Assembly: GCA_947169935.1 (NCBI GenBank)
Contig: CAMVRS010000020.1
Location: 1-34,523 of the forward strand
Origin: an uncultured Lachnospiraceae bacterium
Lineage (GTDB): Bacteria; Bacillota; Clostridia; Lachnospirales; Lachnospiraceae
Direction: 5' to 3'
DNA length: 34,523 nt
Shown here: positions 14,918 through 22,286 of the stretch, in pieces
Layout of the letters: every line of letters begins with the position of its first letter
Numbering within the stretch: the first letter of the stretch is position 1
The notes under the pieces: model-generated
What the model saw: the letters and a program-made list of their open reading frames with translations, nothing else
Told to the model about the DNA's origin: nothing
Database searches by the model: none
Program-made: the position numbers and the translations under genes

Positions 14918-15358
14918 ATGATCGAAGCAGTCAGCTGCGGTGGTGTGGTGATCTTTCGTGGCAAGATACTCTTGCTGTATAAGAATTACAGGAACAGATA
15001 TGAGGGCTGGGTTCTCCCCAAAGGTACGGTAGAGAAGGGCGAGGAGTATCCCCAGACAGCTCTGAGGGAAGTGGCGGAAGAAACAGGCGTTAAAGCGAAG
15101 ATCGTCAAGTATATAGGTAAGAGCGATTACAGCTTTAATGTACCGGAAGATGTGGTGGAGAAGGAAGTCCACTGGTATCTTATGAAATCCGGAAGCTATT
15201 ATTCCAGGCCCCAGAGAGAAGAATTTTTCTGTGATTCCGGCTACTATAAATACCATGAGGCTTACCACCTGCTGAAATTTGTAAATGAGAAGCAGATATT
15301 GGAAGAAGCCTACGAAGATTATCAGCGGCTCTACCGCGCACGTTTATGGAATGGGTGA
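14918..15358 (+). CDS. NUDIX hydrolase
   Basis: This 146-residue protein has a complete Nudix box at 36-58 (G36-x5-E42-x7-R50-E51-V-x-E54-E55-x-G57-V58), including both metal-binding Glu residues, so it should be catalytically active. The fold start (AVSCGGVVIF) and the WVLPKGTVEKGE stretch are typical of the small MutT/Ap4A-hydrolase-like group. Nucleoside diphosphate derivatives or diadenosine polyphosphates are possible substrates; the exact one cannot be told. CAGGAGG precedes the ATG. It heads a cluster with a small unknown gene and the DUF2953-gerW pair. Confidence 0.9.
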   Translation: MIEAVSCGGVVIFRGKILLLYKNYRNRYEGWVLPKGTVEKGEEYPQTALREVAEETGVKAKIVKYIGKSDYSFNVPEDVVEKEVHWYLMKSGSYYSRPQREEFFCDSGYYKYHEAYHLLKFVNEKQILEEAYEDYQRLYRARLWNG

Positions 15359-15363
15359 GGCTT

Positions 15364-15633
15364 ATGTTTACCTTTGATCCGGGCCTGTACGTAAGCAGCG
15401 CTCTTAAAGAGAAGAAGATGAGGCTTTGCGAATCCTTCATGAAAGGGGAGATAGTCCCGGATATCTATGTGATATACCAGAGCCCCGGCGGAAGCGCCGA
15501 ATTCATCAAAAGCCGTGAGCTTAAACAGCGTTATTACCGTGAACGGGATATCCATATACTTGGCCTGGCAGAGGACTATGATAAGGCGCTGCTATATCTG
15601 GCATATTTTGCGCTGGAGCATGCGGGAGCCTGA
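15364..15633 (+). CDS. Small protein of unknown function
   Basis: This 89-residue protein is not one I recognise. It has no membrane segment or Cys motif apart from one Cys. The middle VPDIYVIYQSPGGSAEFI looks like a beta-strand pair with a Gly-Gly turn, and the C-terminal half looks helical (AEDYDKALLYLAYFALEHAG). The ATG at 15364 has GGGTGAGG directly upstream. An in-frame ATG at 15346 would overlap the NUDIX gene by 13 bases and is less likely. It lies between the NUDIX and DUF2953 genes with tight spacing, so it is very probably translated. Confidence 0.7.
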   Translation: MFTFDPGLYVSSALKEKKMRLCESFMKGEIVPDIYVIYQSPGGSAEFIKSRELKQRYYRERDIHILGLAEDYDKALLYLAYFALEHAGA

Positions 15634-15635
15634 AG

Positions 15636-16706
15636 ATGGAGATATTTTTAAGCATATTAAAGATCATCGGGATAGTGCTTTTATGCATCCTGGCCTTTCT
15701 GCTGCTGGTGCTTCTGCTTATTGTGCTGGTACCCTACAGATATAAGGTATACGGCGAAAAAAAGGAAGGCATAAGCGCATACGCAAAGGTGACCTGGCTT
15801 CTGCATTTCGTTGTGGTGCTGCTGACCTATGATTCCGGCGGCATCAACTTAAAGCTTAAGATACTGGGCATATGTTTTTTCGATAAAAAGAAACGTGCCG
15901 AAAAGGCTAAGCTTAAGGAAGAAAAGCGGCGTCTAAAGGAAAAAAAGAGGGCCGAAGCCGAAGCAAAGCGGAAAAAGAAGAAAAAGCCCGCTGCGGAAGA
16001 AGAAGCGGAAACGGTTTTTGACAAGACCCGGGAAGAGGATACCGATACCGTTTCGGAAGAAAAAGATACCGTTACGGATACTGATAAAGACGAGGAAGCC
16101 GGGGGAGGATCTGCGGAGAAAGAGCCTTCCGGAAAAGAAAAGAGAAAAAAGAAGAAAAAACCTTTTCTTGAATGGGCTGAAGAGATTTTTGACAAGACGG
16201 AAGATTTGTTGGATAAGCTTCCCGATATGATAGAAGAAGGCGGCGAAGCCCTTTTTGAGAAGCTTGAGGCTATAAAGCAGAAGATCACCGATATCTTTGA
16301 AAAGATAGAATATTATCACAGGCTGCTTACCAGCGAAGGTGCGGAATGGGTCTATGAATATGTAAAGAAACATGTGATCGCCATATTGAAGGCGGTAAGG
16401 CCCACACGCTTTGATGCCATGGTGAATATAGCTGATGATGATCCGGCTGCGGTGGCTAAGGTATATGAATATGAAGTATACGCACTGCCGCTGATAGAGC
16501 TGATCCGCGGAAAGCGCGGGAAGGTGATCATCAACGCATATCAGGATGATAAATATTTTGACTTTGACGCGACCCTTAAGGGCAGGGTATTATTACTTCC
16601 CATAGGGATCCACGGACTTGCTATCATATTAAATAAGAAAGTCAAAGCTTTTATTAAGAGATTAAAGAGAGAAGAGGAAGGAGAGGAGAAGAAGAAAAAT
16701 GGCTGA
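15636..16706 (+). CDS. DUF2953 membrane-anchored protein (YtfI-like)
   Basis: This 356-residue protein has one strong N-terminal membrane helix (about 4-32), then YRYKVYGEKKEGISAYAKVTWLL. A highly charged Lys/Glu/Ala stretch follows from about 85 to 185, with repeated KKKKK and EEEAE runs and likely coiled-coil or disordered character. A DUF2953-like C-terminal region includes ADDDPAAVAKVYEYE and GKVIINAYQDDKYFDFDATLKGRV. Gene order DUF2953 then gerW/ytfJ matches Bacillus ytfI-ytfJ, which supports the family call and hints at a sporulation or envelope role. Its 3' end overlaps gerW by 8 bases. The charged insert is longer than I expect for the family. Confidence 0.78.
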   Translation: MEIFLSILKIIGIVLLCILAFLLLVLLLIVLVPYRYKVYGEKKEGISAYAKVTWLLHFVVVLLTYDSGGINLKLKILGICFFDKKKRAEKAKLKEEKRRLKEKKRAEAEAKRKKKKKPAAEEEAETVFDKTREEDTDTVSEEKDTVTDTDKDEEAGGGSAEKEPSGKEKRKKKKKPFLEWAEEIFDKTEDLLDKLPDMIEEGGEALFEKLEAIKQKITDIFEKIEYYHRLLTSEGAEWVYEYVKKHVIAILKAVRPTRFDAMVNIADDDPAAVAKVYEYEVYALPLIELIRGKRGKVIINAYQDDKYFDFDATLKGRVLLLPIGIHGLAIILNKKVKAFIKRLKREEEGEEKKKNG

Positions 16707-17133
16707 GAATAATATCTCAAACGTAATGGATTCTCTGATCAAAAACATGGAGCATCTGGTGGGCTCAAAGACTGTTATAGGCGAGCCTGTCAAGGTGGGG
16801 GATGCCACTATAATCCCTCTTGTAGATGTTTCCTTCGGTGTGGCTGCAGGGGCCGGATATAAGGCTAACGGCAGCAAGAAGGACAGCGGACTCGGAGGCA
16901 TGAATGCAAAGCTTTCACCTTCGGCGGTGCTGATGATCCAGGACGGACACGCCAGGATGATAAGTGTTAAGGAGACCAGCAACGTATCCAAGATAGCTGA
17001 TCTTATCCCTGAGCTTATTGACAAGTTTAAGGCGCGTAAAGCCGTTGATACCGATCCCGAAGAGGCGGCTGAGGCTGCTTTTCCGGAGGGAGAGGATGTA
17101 TCCAAGTCGGAGTCGTTTGATAAGAAGGATTGA
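16699..17133 (+). CDS. gerW: GerW-family sporulation protein (YtfJ)
   Basis: This 144-residue protein has the GerW/YtfJ pattern: an N-terminal helix MDSLIKNMEHLVGSKTVIGEP, then GDATIIPLVDVSFGVAAGAG and a GGMNAKLSPSAVLMIQDGHARMI core, and an acidic, poorly conserved C-terminus. In Bacillus the protein is needed for a late germination step; homologues also occur in clostridia regardless of sporulation ability. It overlaps the DUF2953 gene by 8 bases, so the two are co-translated. GGAGAGGAG upstream serves as the ribosome binding site. Its presence supports a spore-forming ancestry but does not prove sporulation. Confidence 0.92.
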   Translation: MAENNISNVMDSLIKNMEHLVGSKTVIGEPVKVGDATIIPLVDVSFGVAAGAGYKANGSKKDSGLGGMNAKLSPSAVLMIQDGHARMISVKETSNVSKIADLIPELIDKFKARKAVDTDPEEAAEAAFPEGEDVSKSESFDKKD

Positions 17134-17144
17134 TCAATTCTACT

Positions 17145-17738
17145 ATGGACAGATTTATGGAAAAGCTGGAAAGTATAAGCGATCCGGGAGAGCTGGAGGA
17201 TATCAGACATCAGCTCTTTCGTGAAAATGTGCGCATTCAGGCAGAACGCGCACAGATAGAAGCTGATCTGGATGAGCTGCATCGTGAGCGTCTGGCAATC
17301 GCCGGCGAGCGCAAGCAGCTGCAGCGGGAGAAAAGACAGCTGTCCATAGAGATGAACCAGCTGCGGGAATCGGTTGAATATGAGCGTAAGCGTCTCAAAG
17401 ATGATGAACGCATGCTGGACAAAAAGCAGAAGATCATCCAGAGATCCTATTCTTTATTTGATGAGGACCGGGCAAAGCTCAAGGAAGAATACAAGCAGGT
17501 TGAGCAGGAAAAGATCCGCCTGCGCAGGGCCAATGCCGCTGCCAGAAAAGAAGTCTATGCTACGGGACTGTTCTTCCGCGGGGTTGATAACATGGTAGCT
17601 CTTAAGAAACGATACAAAGAGCTTATGAAGATATATCATCCGGATAATATCTGCGGCGATCAGGAGATGCTCATCAAGATAAATGAGGAATATGAAGAGT
17701 TAAAGAATCGCTTTGCTTTTGCACGTTCGGGAAGCTGA
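17145..17738 (+). CDS. Coiled-coil protein with C-terminal J-domain-like motif
   Basis: This protein of about 197 residues has a long coiled coil from roughly 25 to 135 (Glu/Arg/Gln/Leu rich, heptad-like) and then LKKRYKELMKIYHPDN with the HPD tripeptide at 165-167. The following helix (EMLIKINEEYEELKNRF) resembles helix III of a J-domain. The region before HPD is shorter than in DnaJ, so this is a compact or degenerate J-domain that may recruit DnaK. The start is uncertain: TTG at 17130 overlaps gerW and lies too close to AAGAAGG, while ATG at 17145 or 17157 has no good site. It is the last gene of the NUDIX-DUF2953-gerW run. Confidence 0.72.
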   Translation: MDRFMEKLESISDPGELEDIRHQLFRENVRIQAERAQIEADLDELHRERLAIAGERKQLQREKRQLSIEMNQLRESVEYERKRLKDDERMLDKKQKIIQRSYSLFDEDRAKLKEEYKQVEQEKIRLRRANAAARKEVYATGLFFRGVDNMVALKKRYKELMKIYHPDNICGDQEMLIKINEEYEELKNRFAFARSGS

Positions 17739-17747
17739 AAAAAGTGC

Positions 17748-17776
17748 TTGCATTTTAAAACCGAATCTGGTAATAT
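17748..17776 (+). promoter_or_regulatory. Promoter of rpmB
   Basis: TTGCAT (17748-17753) and TAATAT (17771-17776) with a 17-base spacer. The resulting leader of about 50 bases ends in AAAGGAGG before rpmB. It contains a TTTTTT stretch but no stem that I could identify as an autoregulatory structure. Confidence 0.65.
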
Positions 17777-17833
17777 ATGAGCGTTGCGGGTTTTTTACGT
17801 AATATTTTTTAAGGCAAAAGGAGGTGTATTAAG

Positions 17834-18019
17834 ATGGCAAGATGTGATATTTGCGGAAAGGGAGCTCATTTCGGAAACAACGTAAGCCACTCTCACAGAA
17901 GATCAAATCATGTGTGGAATGCGAATATAAAGAACGTAAAGTGTAAGGTTGGCGGTACGCCTAAGAGACTTCATGTATGTACCACCTGTCTTAAGTCCGG
18001 CGCAGTAGAGCGCGCATAA
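17834..18019 (+). CDS. rpmB: Large-subunit ribosomal protein L28
   Basis: This 61-residue protein matches short Gram-positive L28: MARCDICGKGAHFGNNVSHS at the N-terminus, then HRRSNHVWNANIKNV and a TPKRLHVCTTCLKSG end. Cys4/Cys7 and Cys49/Cys52 form a zinc-binding C+ type, so ribosomal zinc is required in this paralogue. AAAGGAGG lies upstream and a terminator downstream, so it is monocistronic. It lies just upstream of asp23-fakA-recG, the same neighbourhood as in Bacillus. Confidence 0.97.
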   Translation: MARCDICGKGAHFGNNVSHSHRRSNHVWNANIKNVKCKVGGTPKRLHVCTTCLKSGAVERA

Positions 18020-18049
18020 TGGGTGTTATATTCCGTATTTAATGCAAAA

Positions 18050-18083
18050 AAAAGCCACCTTTATTTTTGAGGGTGGTTTTCTT
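18050..18083 (+). terminator. Rho-independent terminator of rpmB
   Basis: AAAGCCACCTT (18051-18061) pairs with AGGGTGGTTTT (18070-18080), with G-T wobbles, and a C and TT follow. It closes the rpmB transcript 31 bases past its stop. Confidence 0.8.
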
Positions 18084-18110
18084 GCGTTTATGGGAGCTTT
18101 CATATATAAT
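18082..18110 (+). promoter_or_regulatory. Probable promoter of asp23-fakA-recG
   Basis: A perfect TATAAT (18105-18110) has TTGCGT (18082-18087) 17 bases upstream. The -35 overlaps the tail of the rpmB terminator. Predicted start near 18117 leaves about 31 bases before the asp23 ATG. Confidence 0.55.
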
Positions 18111-18147
18111 ACAGAAAGTGTTTTAATAAAAGATCAGGAGGGCGGCT

Positions 18148-18504
18148 ATGAATAATTCTGTTGATACTCATCTGGGTAGTATTCAGATCGACAAAAATGT
18201 TATAGCGCAGTATGCGGGAACCGTGGCAAACGAATGCTTCGGTATCGTAGGCATGGCAAGCGTTAATCCCAAGGAGGGCCTGGTCCGCATACTTAAAAAG
18301 GAAAGTGTTAATCATGGCATTTCCGTAAAGAATTCCAACGGAAAGCTGATCCTTGATTTTCATATCATCATTGCTTACGGCGTCAGCATTATGGCAGTGA
18401 CGGAGAATCTCATCAGTAATGTCAAATACAAGCTCGAGAGTTACACCGGTATGGAAGTTGAGAAGATCAACATTTTCGTTGAAGGTGTCAGAGTGATCGA
18501 TTAA
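18148..18504 (+). CDS. Asp23/Gls24 envelope stress family protein (YloU)
   Basis: This 118-residue protein has the Asp23 domain pattern: LGSIQIDKNVIAQYAGTVANECFGIVGMAS at the N-terminus and HIIIAYGVSIMAVTENLISNVKY in the middle. It ends in VEKINIFVEGVRV, typical of the family. Members are small cytoplasmic or membrane-associated proteins linked to envelope stress and often lie directly before fakA (yloU-yloV). It has AGGAGGG before the ATG and is followed after 15 bases by fakA. The same operon order in Bacillus supports the call. Confidence 0.93.
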   Translation: MNNSVDTHLGSIQIDKNVIAQYAGTVANECFGIVGMASVNPKEGLVRILKKESVNHGISVKNSNGKLILDFHIIIAYGVSIMAVTENLISNVKYKLESYTGMEVEKINIFVEGVRVID

Positions 18505-18519
18505 CAGGAGGGTAGTAAA

Positions 18520-20187
18520 GTGGCAGCGAAGTGTCTTGATGCAAAGATCATCGCACAAATGTTCCTTGCCGGTGCCAAGAAACTGGAAGCAAACAGGGAG
18601 CATATAAATGAACTGAACGTTTTCCCCGTGCCCGATGGTGATACGGGAACAAACATGACCCTGACTATCATGTCGGCGGCTAAGGATGTATTTTCACTGG
18701 AAGATCCGGATATGGCTACATTATGCAAGAGCATTTCATCCGGTTCACTGCGCGGCGCGAGAGGAAATTCCGGCGTTATCTTAAGCCAGCTTTTCCGTGG
18801 TTTCACAAAGGTTGTCAAGACCTGTGATACCATTGATGTTGCGGTTATCAGCGCAGGCTGTGACAAGGCTGTGGAATCCGCATATAAAGCCGTTATGCAG
18901 CCCAAGGAAGGAACCATACTTACCGTTGCAAAGGCTGTGGCTGTTAAGACCAACGAAGTCTTTGAGCGCGGTGAGGAAGATATAGAAGTACTGCTTAAGG
19001 AAGTTATAGCGTACGCAAAGGAAGTTCTGGATAAGACTCCGGATATGCTCCCCGTATTAAAGGAAGCCGGAGTTGTGGATTCCGGCGGTGCGGGTCTTGT
19101 GGCAGTGCTGGAGGGCTTTTATGAGGGCCTTCAGGGCAAGGGAATACCCTTCACCCTTGATGAAGAGACTTCACAGAGTGCAGGTGAAGTAAGGCTTTTC
19201 AATAATCAGGAAGAAAAGAAGCCCGAATACCGTTATCTCTATCATACCAGTCTTTCGCTCAGGCTTGAAAAGACCTTCCATCTGCAGCGTGAACAGGAAG
19301 TACGCAAATTCCTGGAGAGCGTTGGTGATGAGGTTGCCCTGGCTGTTGATGAAAGTATTGTTAATGTCAGCGTAAATACCAACGATCCCGGTATGGTGCT
19401 CCAGAAAGCCATTAAATTCGGTGAGCTTCTGGATGTACAGGTTATCAACCGCAGCCGTCCGGCTAATGAGAACGCAGAGCAGACAAAGGCTGTGGAAAAA
19501 GCAGCGCCTGCTGCGGATATGCCCAGGAAGGATGTAGGCTTTATAGCTGTATCGGCAGGAGCCGGGCTTAGTGATGTATTCAGAAATCTTGGGGTTGACC
19601 ATATCATAGAGGGCGGCCAGACCATGAATCCCAGTACGGAGGATATGCTGAATGCCATCGCTGCGATAAACGCCGATGCCATCTATATTTTCCCCAACAA
19701 TAAGAACATTATCCTTGCTGCCAACCAGGCAAGGGATATGACAAAAGATAAGAAGATAATAGTGATCCCTGCAAAGACCATACCCCAGGGTATCTCTGCT
19801 TTAGTGGCTTATGTGCCCGATATGAGCGTTGAAGAGAACGAAAAACTGATGAACGACGCCATCAGCAGCGTAAAGACCGGACAGGTTACTTATGCGGTCC
19901 GCGATACTTCCATAGACGGCGTTGAGATACATCAGGATGATTATATGGGTATCGGTGATAAGGGCATCTTATCAAACGGAAAAGACATAGAGGATGTTAT
20001 CCTTAAGATGCTTGATAAGATGGTGGATGATGCTTCCGAGCTGGTGACCATCTACTTTGGCGCCGATGTAAAAGAAGAGGATGCAAAGGCTGTCTGCAAA
20101 AAGACAGCAGAACGTTTCCCCGCGCTGGAGGTTGATATCCAGACAGGAGGACAGCCGGTTTACTATTATATCATTTCGGTTGAGTAA
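18520..20187 (+). CDS. fakA: Fatty acid kinase subunit FakA (DAK2 domain, YloV)
   Basis: This 555-residue protein begins with a DAK2 kinase domain (about 1-205) carrying NVFPVPDGDTGTNM (33-46), whose Asp residues bind the two magnesium ions with ATP, and SLRGARGNSGVILSQLFRGF. The middle and C-terminal regions include PRKDVGFIAVSAGAGL and GGQTMNPSTEDML, as in FakA, which phosphorylates fatty acids held by a FakB (DegV) partner. No FakB gene is in the window. The start is GTG at 18520 with AGGAGGG at 18506-18512. Its stop TAA overlaps the ATG of recG by one base. Confidence 0.93.
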   Translation: MAAKCLDAKIIAQMFLAGAKKLEANREHINELNVFPVPDGDTGTNMTLTIMSAAKDVFSLEDPDMATLCKSISSGSLRGARGNSGVILSQLFRGFTKVVKTCDTIDVAVISAGCDKAVESAYKAVMQPKEGTILTVAKAVAVKTNEVFERGEEDIEVLLKEVIAYAKEVLDKTPDMLPVLKEAGVVDSGGAGLVAVLEGFYEGLQGKGIPFTLDEETSQSAGEVRLFNNQEEKKPEYRYLYHTSLSLRLEKTFHLQREQEVRKFLESVGDEVALAVDESIVNVSVNTNDPGMVLQKAIKFGELLDVQVINRSRPANENAEQTKAVEKAAPAADMPRKDVGFIAVSAGAGLSDVFRNLGVDHIIEGGQTMNPSTEDMLNAIAAINADAIYIFPNNKNIILAANQARDMTKDKKIIVIPAKTIPQGISALVAYVPDMSVEENEKLMNDAISSVKTGQVTYAVRDTSIDGVEIHQDDYMGIGDKGILSNGKDIEDVILKMLDKMVDDASELVTIYFGADVKEEDAKAVCKKTAERFPALEVDIQTGGQPVYYYIISVE

Positions 20188-22256
20188 TGCTGCTTACAGA
20201 TGATATTAAAACATTAAAAGGTATAGCTGATAAAACGGCGGAGGCTTTTTACTCCGCCGGTCTTTTTAACTTGAACGATCTCCTGCATTATTTTCCCAGA
20301 CGTTATGAGAGCCTTGGTGAGATAAGGCCGATGGCCGGGATAAATGCTGACGGCTATGTTACCTTATCGGGCTCTGTTTCCGGACAGCCCTCGATGGTAT
20401 ACAGAAACAGCAAGAGCATGCTGCAGTTTACTTTTGCCGACGGCAGCGGCAGCGGAAGGGTAACTGTCTTTAATATGCCCTGGCTTAAAAAGAGTCTTTT
20501 CCCCGGCAGGGAGATCATCATGCGTGTCTTTGCAAAAAGAAAGGGCATGCAGCTTTTCCTGTCCCAGCCCCGATTCATGAGCCGGGATGAATATGAAAAC
20601 GGTCTCAGAAGCTTAAAGCCCGTCTATCCCCTTACAAAGAAATTAAATGACGCCCCTTTAAGGAAGGCGATCGAGCAGGCGCTCCCCGTTGCTGAAGATA
20701 TAAAGGAATATCTGCCGGAGGATGTGATCGCCGAACGCGGACTTATGTCCATACCCGAGGCAATACGAAAGATGCACAAGCCGGCGGATATGGAGGAGGT
20801 CTATGCGGCCAGGAGACGTCTGGCCTTTGATGAGTTTTTCCTTTTCCTTGCCAAAATGGAATTTCTTAAAGAAGGTGAGGAAAAAACGCCTTCCTCTTAC
20901 AGATGCGATAATGCAGAGGATTCTTTCAGAAGACTTAGCGAAAGCCTGCCCTTTGAGCTGACCGGTGCCCAGAAGGGCGCCATAGCCGATGTTTTCAGGG
21001 ATATGAACAGCGGCTATTGCATGAACCGCCTGTTGCAGGGTGATGTGGGCAGCGGAAAGACCATAGTTGCTTTTTCTGCGGCTCTTGCGGTATGCGACGC
21101 CGGACATCAGGCGGCGTTGATGGCGCCTACGGAAGTGCTCGCAAAACAGCATTATGATGATGCGCTTCGCATGAGCAGTGAATACGGCTTATCCCTTAAG
21201 CCTGTGTTATTGAGCGGATCCTTAAAGGCTTCGGAAAAGAAAGCCGCAAAGAAAGGCATAGAAAACGGAGATTATAATTTCCTTATCGGGACCCACGCCC
21301 TGATACAGGATGATGTTATTGCAAAAGATCTGGCGCTGATGATCACCGATGAGCAGCACCGCTTTGGAGTGCGTCAGCGTATGAGCCTGGCTGCTAAGGG
21401 AAATGCGCCCCACGTGCTGGTCATGAGCGCAACTCCCATACCCAGAACACTTGGTCTGATACTATACGGGGATCTGGATGTTTCGGTGATAAATGAGCTG
21501 CCTGCAAACAGGCTTCCCATAAAGAACGCCGTAATGGGAGAGGATGAGCATAATAAGATCTACCAGTTCATATTAAAGCGCATCAGTGAAGGGCGGCAGG
21601 CTTATATCATATGCCCCATGGTAGAAGAGGGCGGACTGGAAGATGTGAGCAATGTTACCGAATACAGCGCCGAGCTTAAAAAGATCTTCCCTCCCAGAAT
21701 CAGGATAGATATGCTGCACGGCAAGATGAAGCCGGCGGAAAAGAATGAGATAATGGAGCGATTCTCAAAAGGAGAGAGCGATATACTGGTTTCTACCACG
21801 GTGGTGGAAGTGGGGGTTAATGTTCCGAATGCTACCGTAATGGTGGTGGAAAATGCAGAGCGTTTCGGCCTGTCACAGCTTCACCAGTTAAGAGGGCGCG
21901 TGGGCAGAGGAGGCTATCAGTCTTACTGTATTTTTGTTGCAGGCGGGGAAGGTGAAAACCTGAGCAAAAAGACAAAAGAGCGCTTAAATGTTCTTAAAGA
22001 GACCAATGACGGTTTTAAGATAGCAGAAGAGGATCTTAAACAGCGCGGCCCCGGGGATTTCTTTGGACTGCGTCAGTCGGGACTGCCCTATTTTAAGATC
22101 GCTGATATTTATACGGATGCCCTGCTGCTTAAGGAAACGAAGCAGAGTCTTGAGCGCATCATGGCGGCGGACGTCGAAAATATGCAAAAACTCCGGACGG
22201 CGCTCAGGGACCGCGAGGAAATGACTTATTCCGATTTTCATGGTATTTGTCTGTAA
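20187..22256 (+). CDS. recG: ATP-dependent DNA helicase RecG
   Basis: This 689-residue helicase remodels stalled replication forks and Holliday junctions. An N-terminal OB-fold wedge domain (about 50-150) precedes the helicase core: LTGAQKGAIADVF, Walker A GDVGSGKT (285-292), MAPTEVLAKQH, DEQH box DEQHRFG (388-394), VMSATPIPRTL, STTVVEVGVNVPNA, and QLRGRVGRGG. The RecG-specific GPGDFFGLRQSG follows. Length is normal and the frame intact. It overlaps fakA by one base (TAATG), continuing the yloU-yloV-recG order of Bacillus. No terminator follows; a new promoter-like element begins within 5 bases. Confidence 0.97.
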   Translation: MLLTDDIKTLKGIADKTAEAFYSAGLFNLNDLLHYFPRRYESLGEIRPMAGINADGYVTLSGSVSGQPSMVYRNSKSMLQFTFADGSGSGRVTVFNMPWLKKSLFPGREIIMRVFAKRKGMQLFLSQPRFMSRDEYENGLRSLKPVYPLTKKLNDAPLRKAIEQALPVAEDIKEYLPEDVIAERGLMSIPEAIRKMHKPADMEEVYAARRRLAFDEFFLFLAKMEFLKEGEEKTPSSYRCDNAEDSFRRLSESLPFELTGAQKGAIADVFRDMNSGYCMNRLLQGDVGSGKTIVAFSAALAVCDAGHQAALMAPTEVLAKQHYDDALRMSSEYGLSLKPVLLSGSLKASEKKAAKKGIENGDYNFLIGTHALIQDDVIAKDLALMITDEQHRFGVRQRMSLAAKGNAPHVLVMSATPIPRTLGLILYGDLDVSVINELPANRLPIKNAVMGEDEHNKIYQFILKRISEGRQAYIICPMVEEGGLEDVSNVTEYSAELKKIFPPRIRIDMLHGKMKPAEKNEIMERFSKGESDILVSTTVVEVGVNVPNATVMVVENAERFGLSQLHQLRGRVGRGGYQSYCIFVAGGEGENLSKKTKERLNVLKETNDGFKIAEEDLKQRGPGDFFGLRQSGLPYFKIADIYTDALLLKETKQSLERIMAADVENMQKLRTALRDREEMTYSDFHGICL

Positions 22257-22260
22257 AATA

Positions 22261-22273
22261 TGATATAATATCA
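22261..22273 (+). promoter_or_regulatory. Extended -10 promoter embedded in a palindrome
   Basis: TGATATAATATCA is a 13-base perfect palindrome (6+1+6). It contains TGnTATAAT, an extended -10 element with TATAAT at 22264-22269. No good -35 is needed or seen. Transcription would begin near 22276, only 11 bases before the first ATG of the EAL cluster. The palindrome may be an operator. Confidence 0.5.
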
Positions 22274-22286
22274 TCGTGATCTGTAT

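Noticed and set aside
14711-15268. A 185-codon minus-strand frame opposite the NUDIX gene
   Set aside because: It crosses the stem-loop and promoter region, has no ribosome site, and opposes a gene with a perfect Nudix box.
15827-16373. Ser/Phe-rich minus-strand frames opposite DUF2953
   Set aside because: They are the complement of the Lys/Glu-rich insert, which yields Phe/Ser runs automatically.
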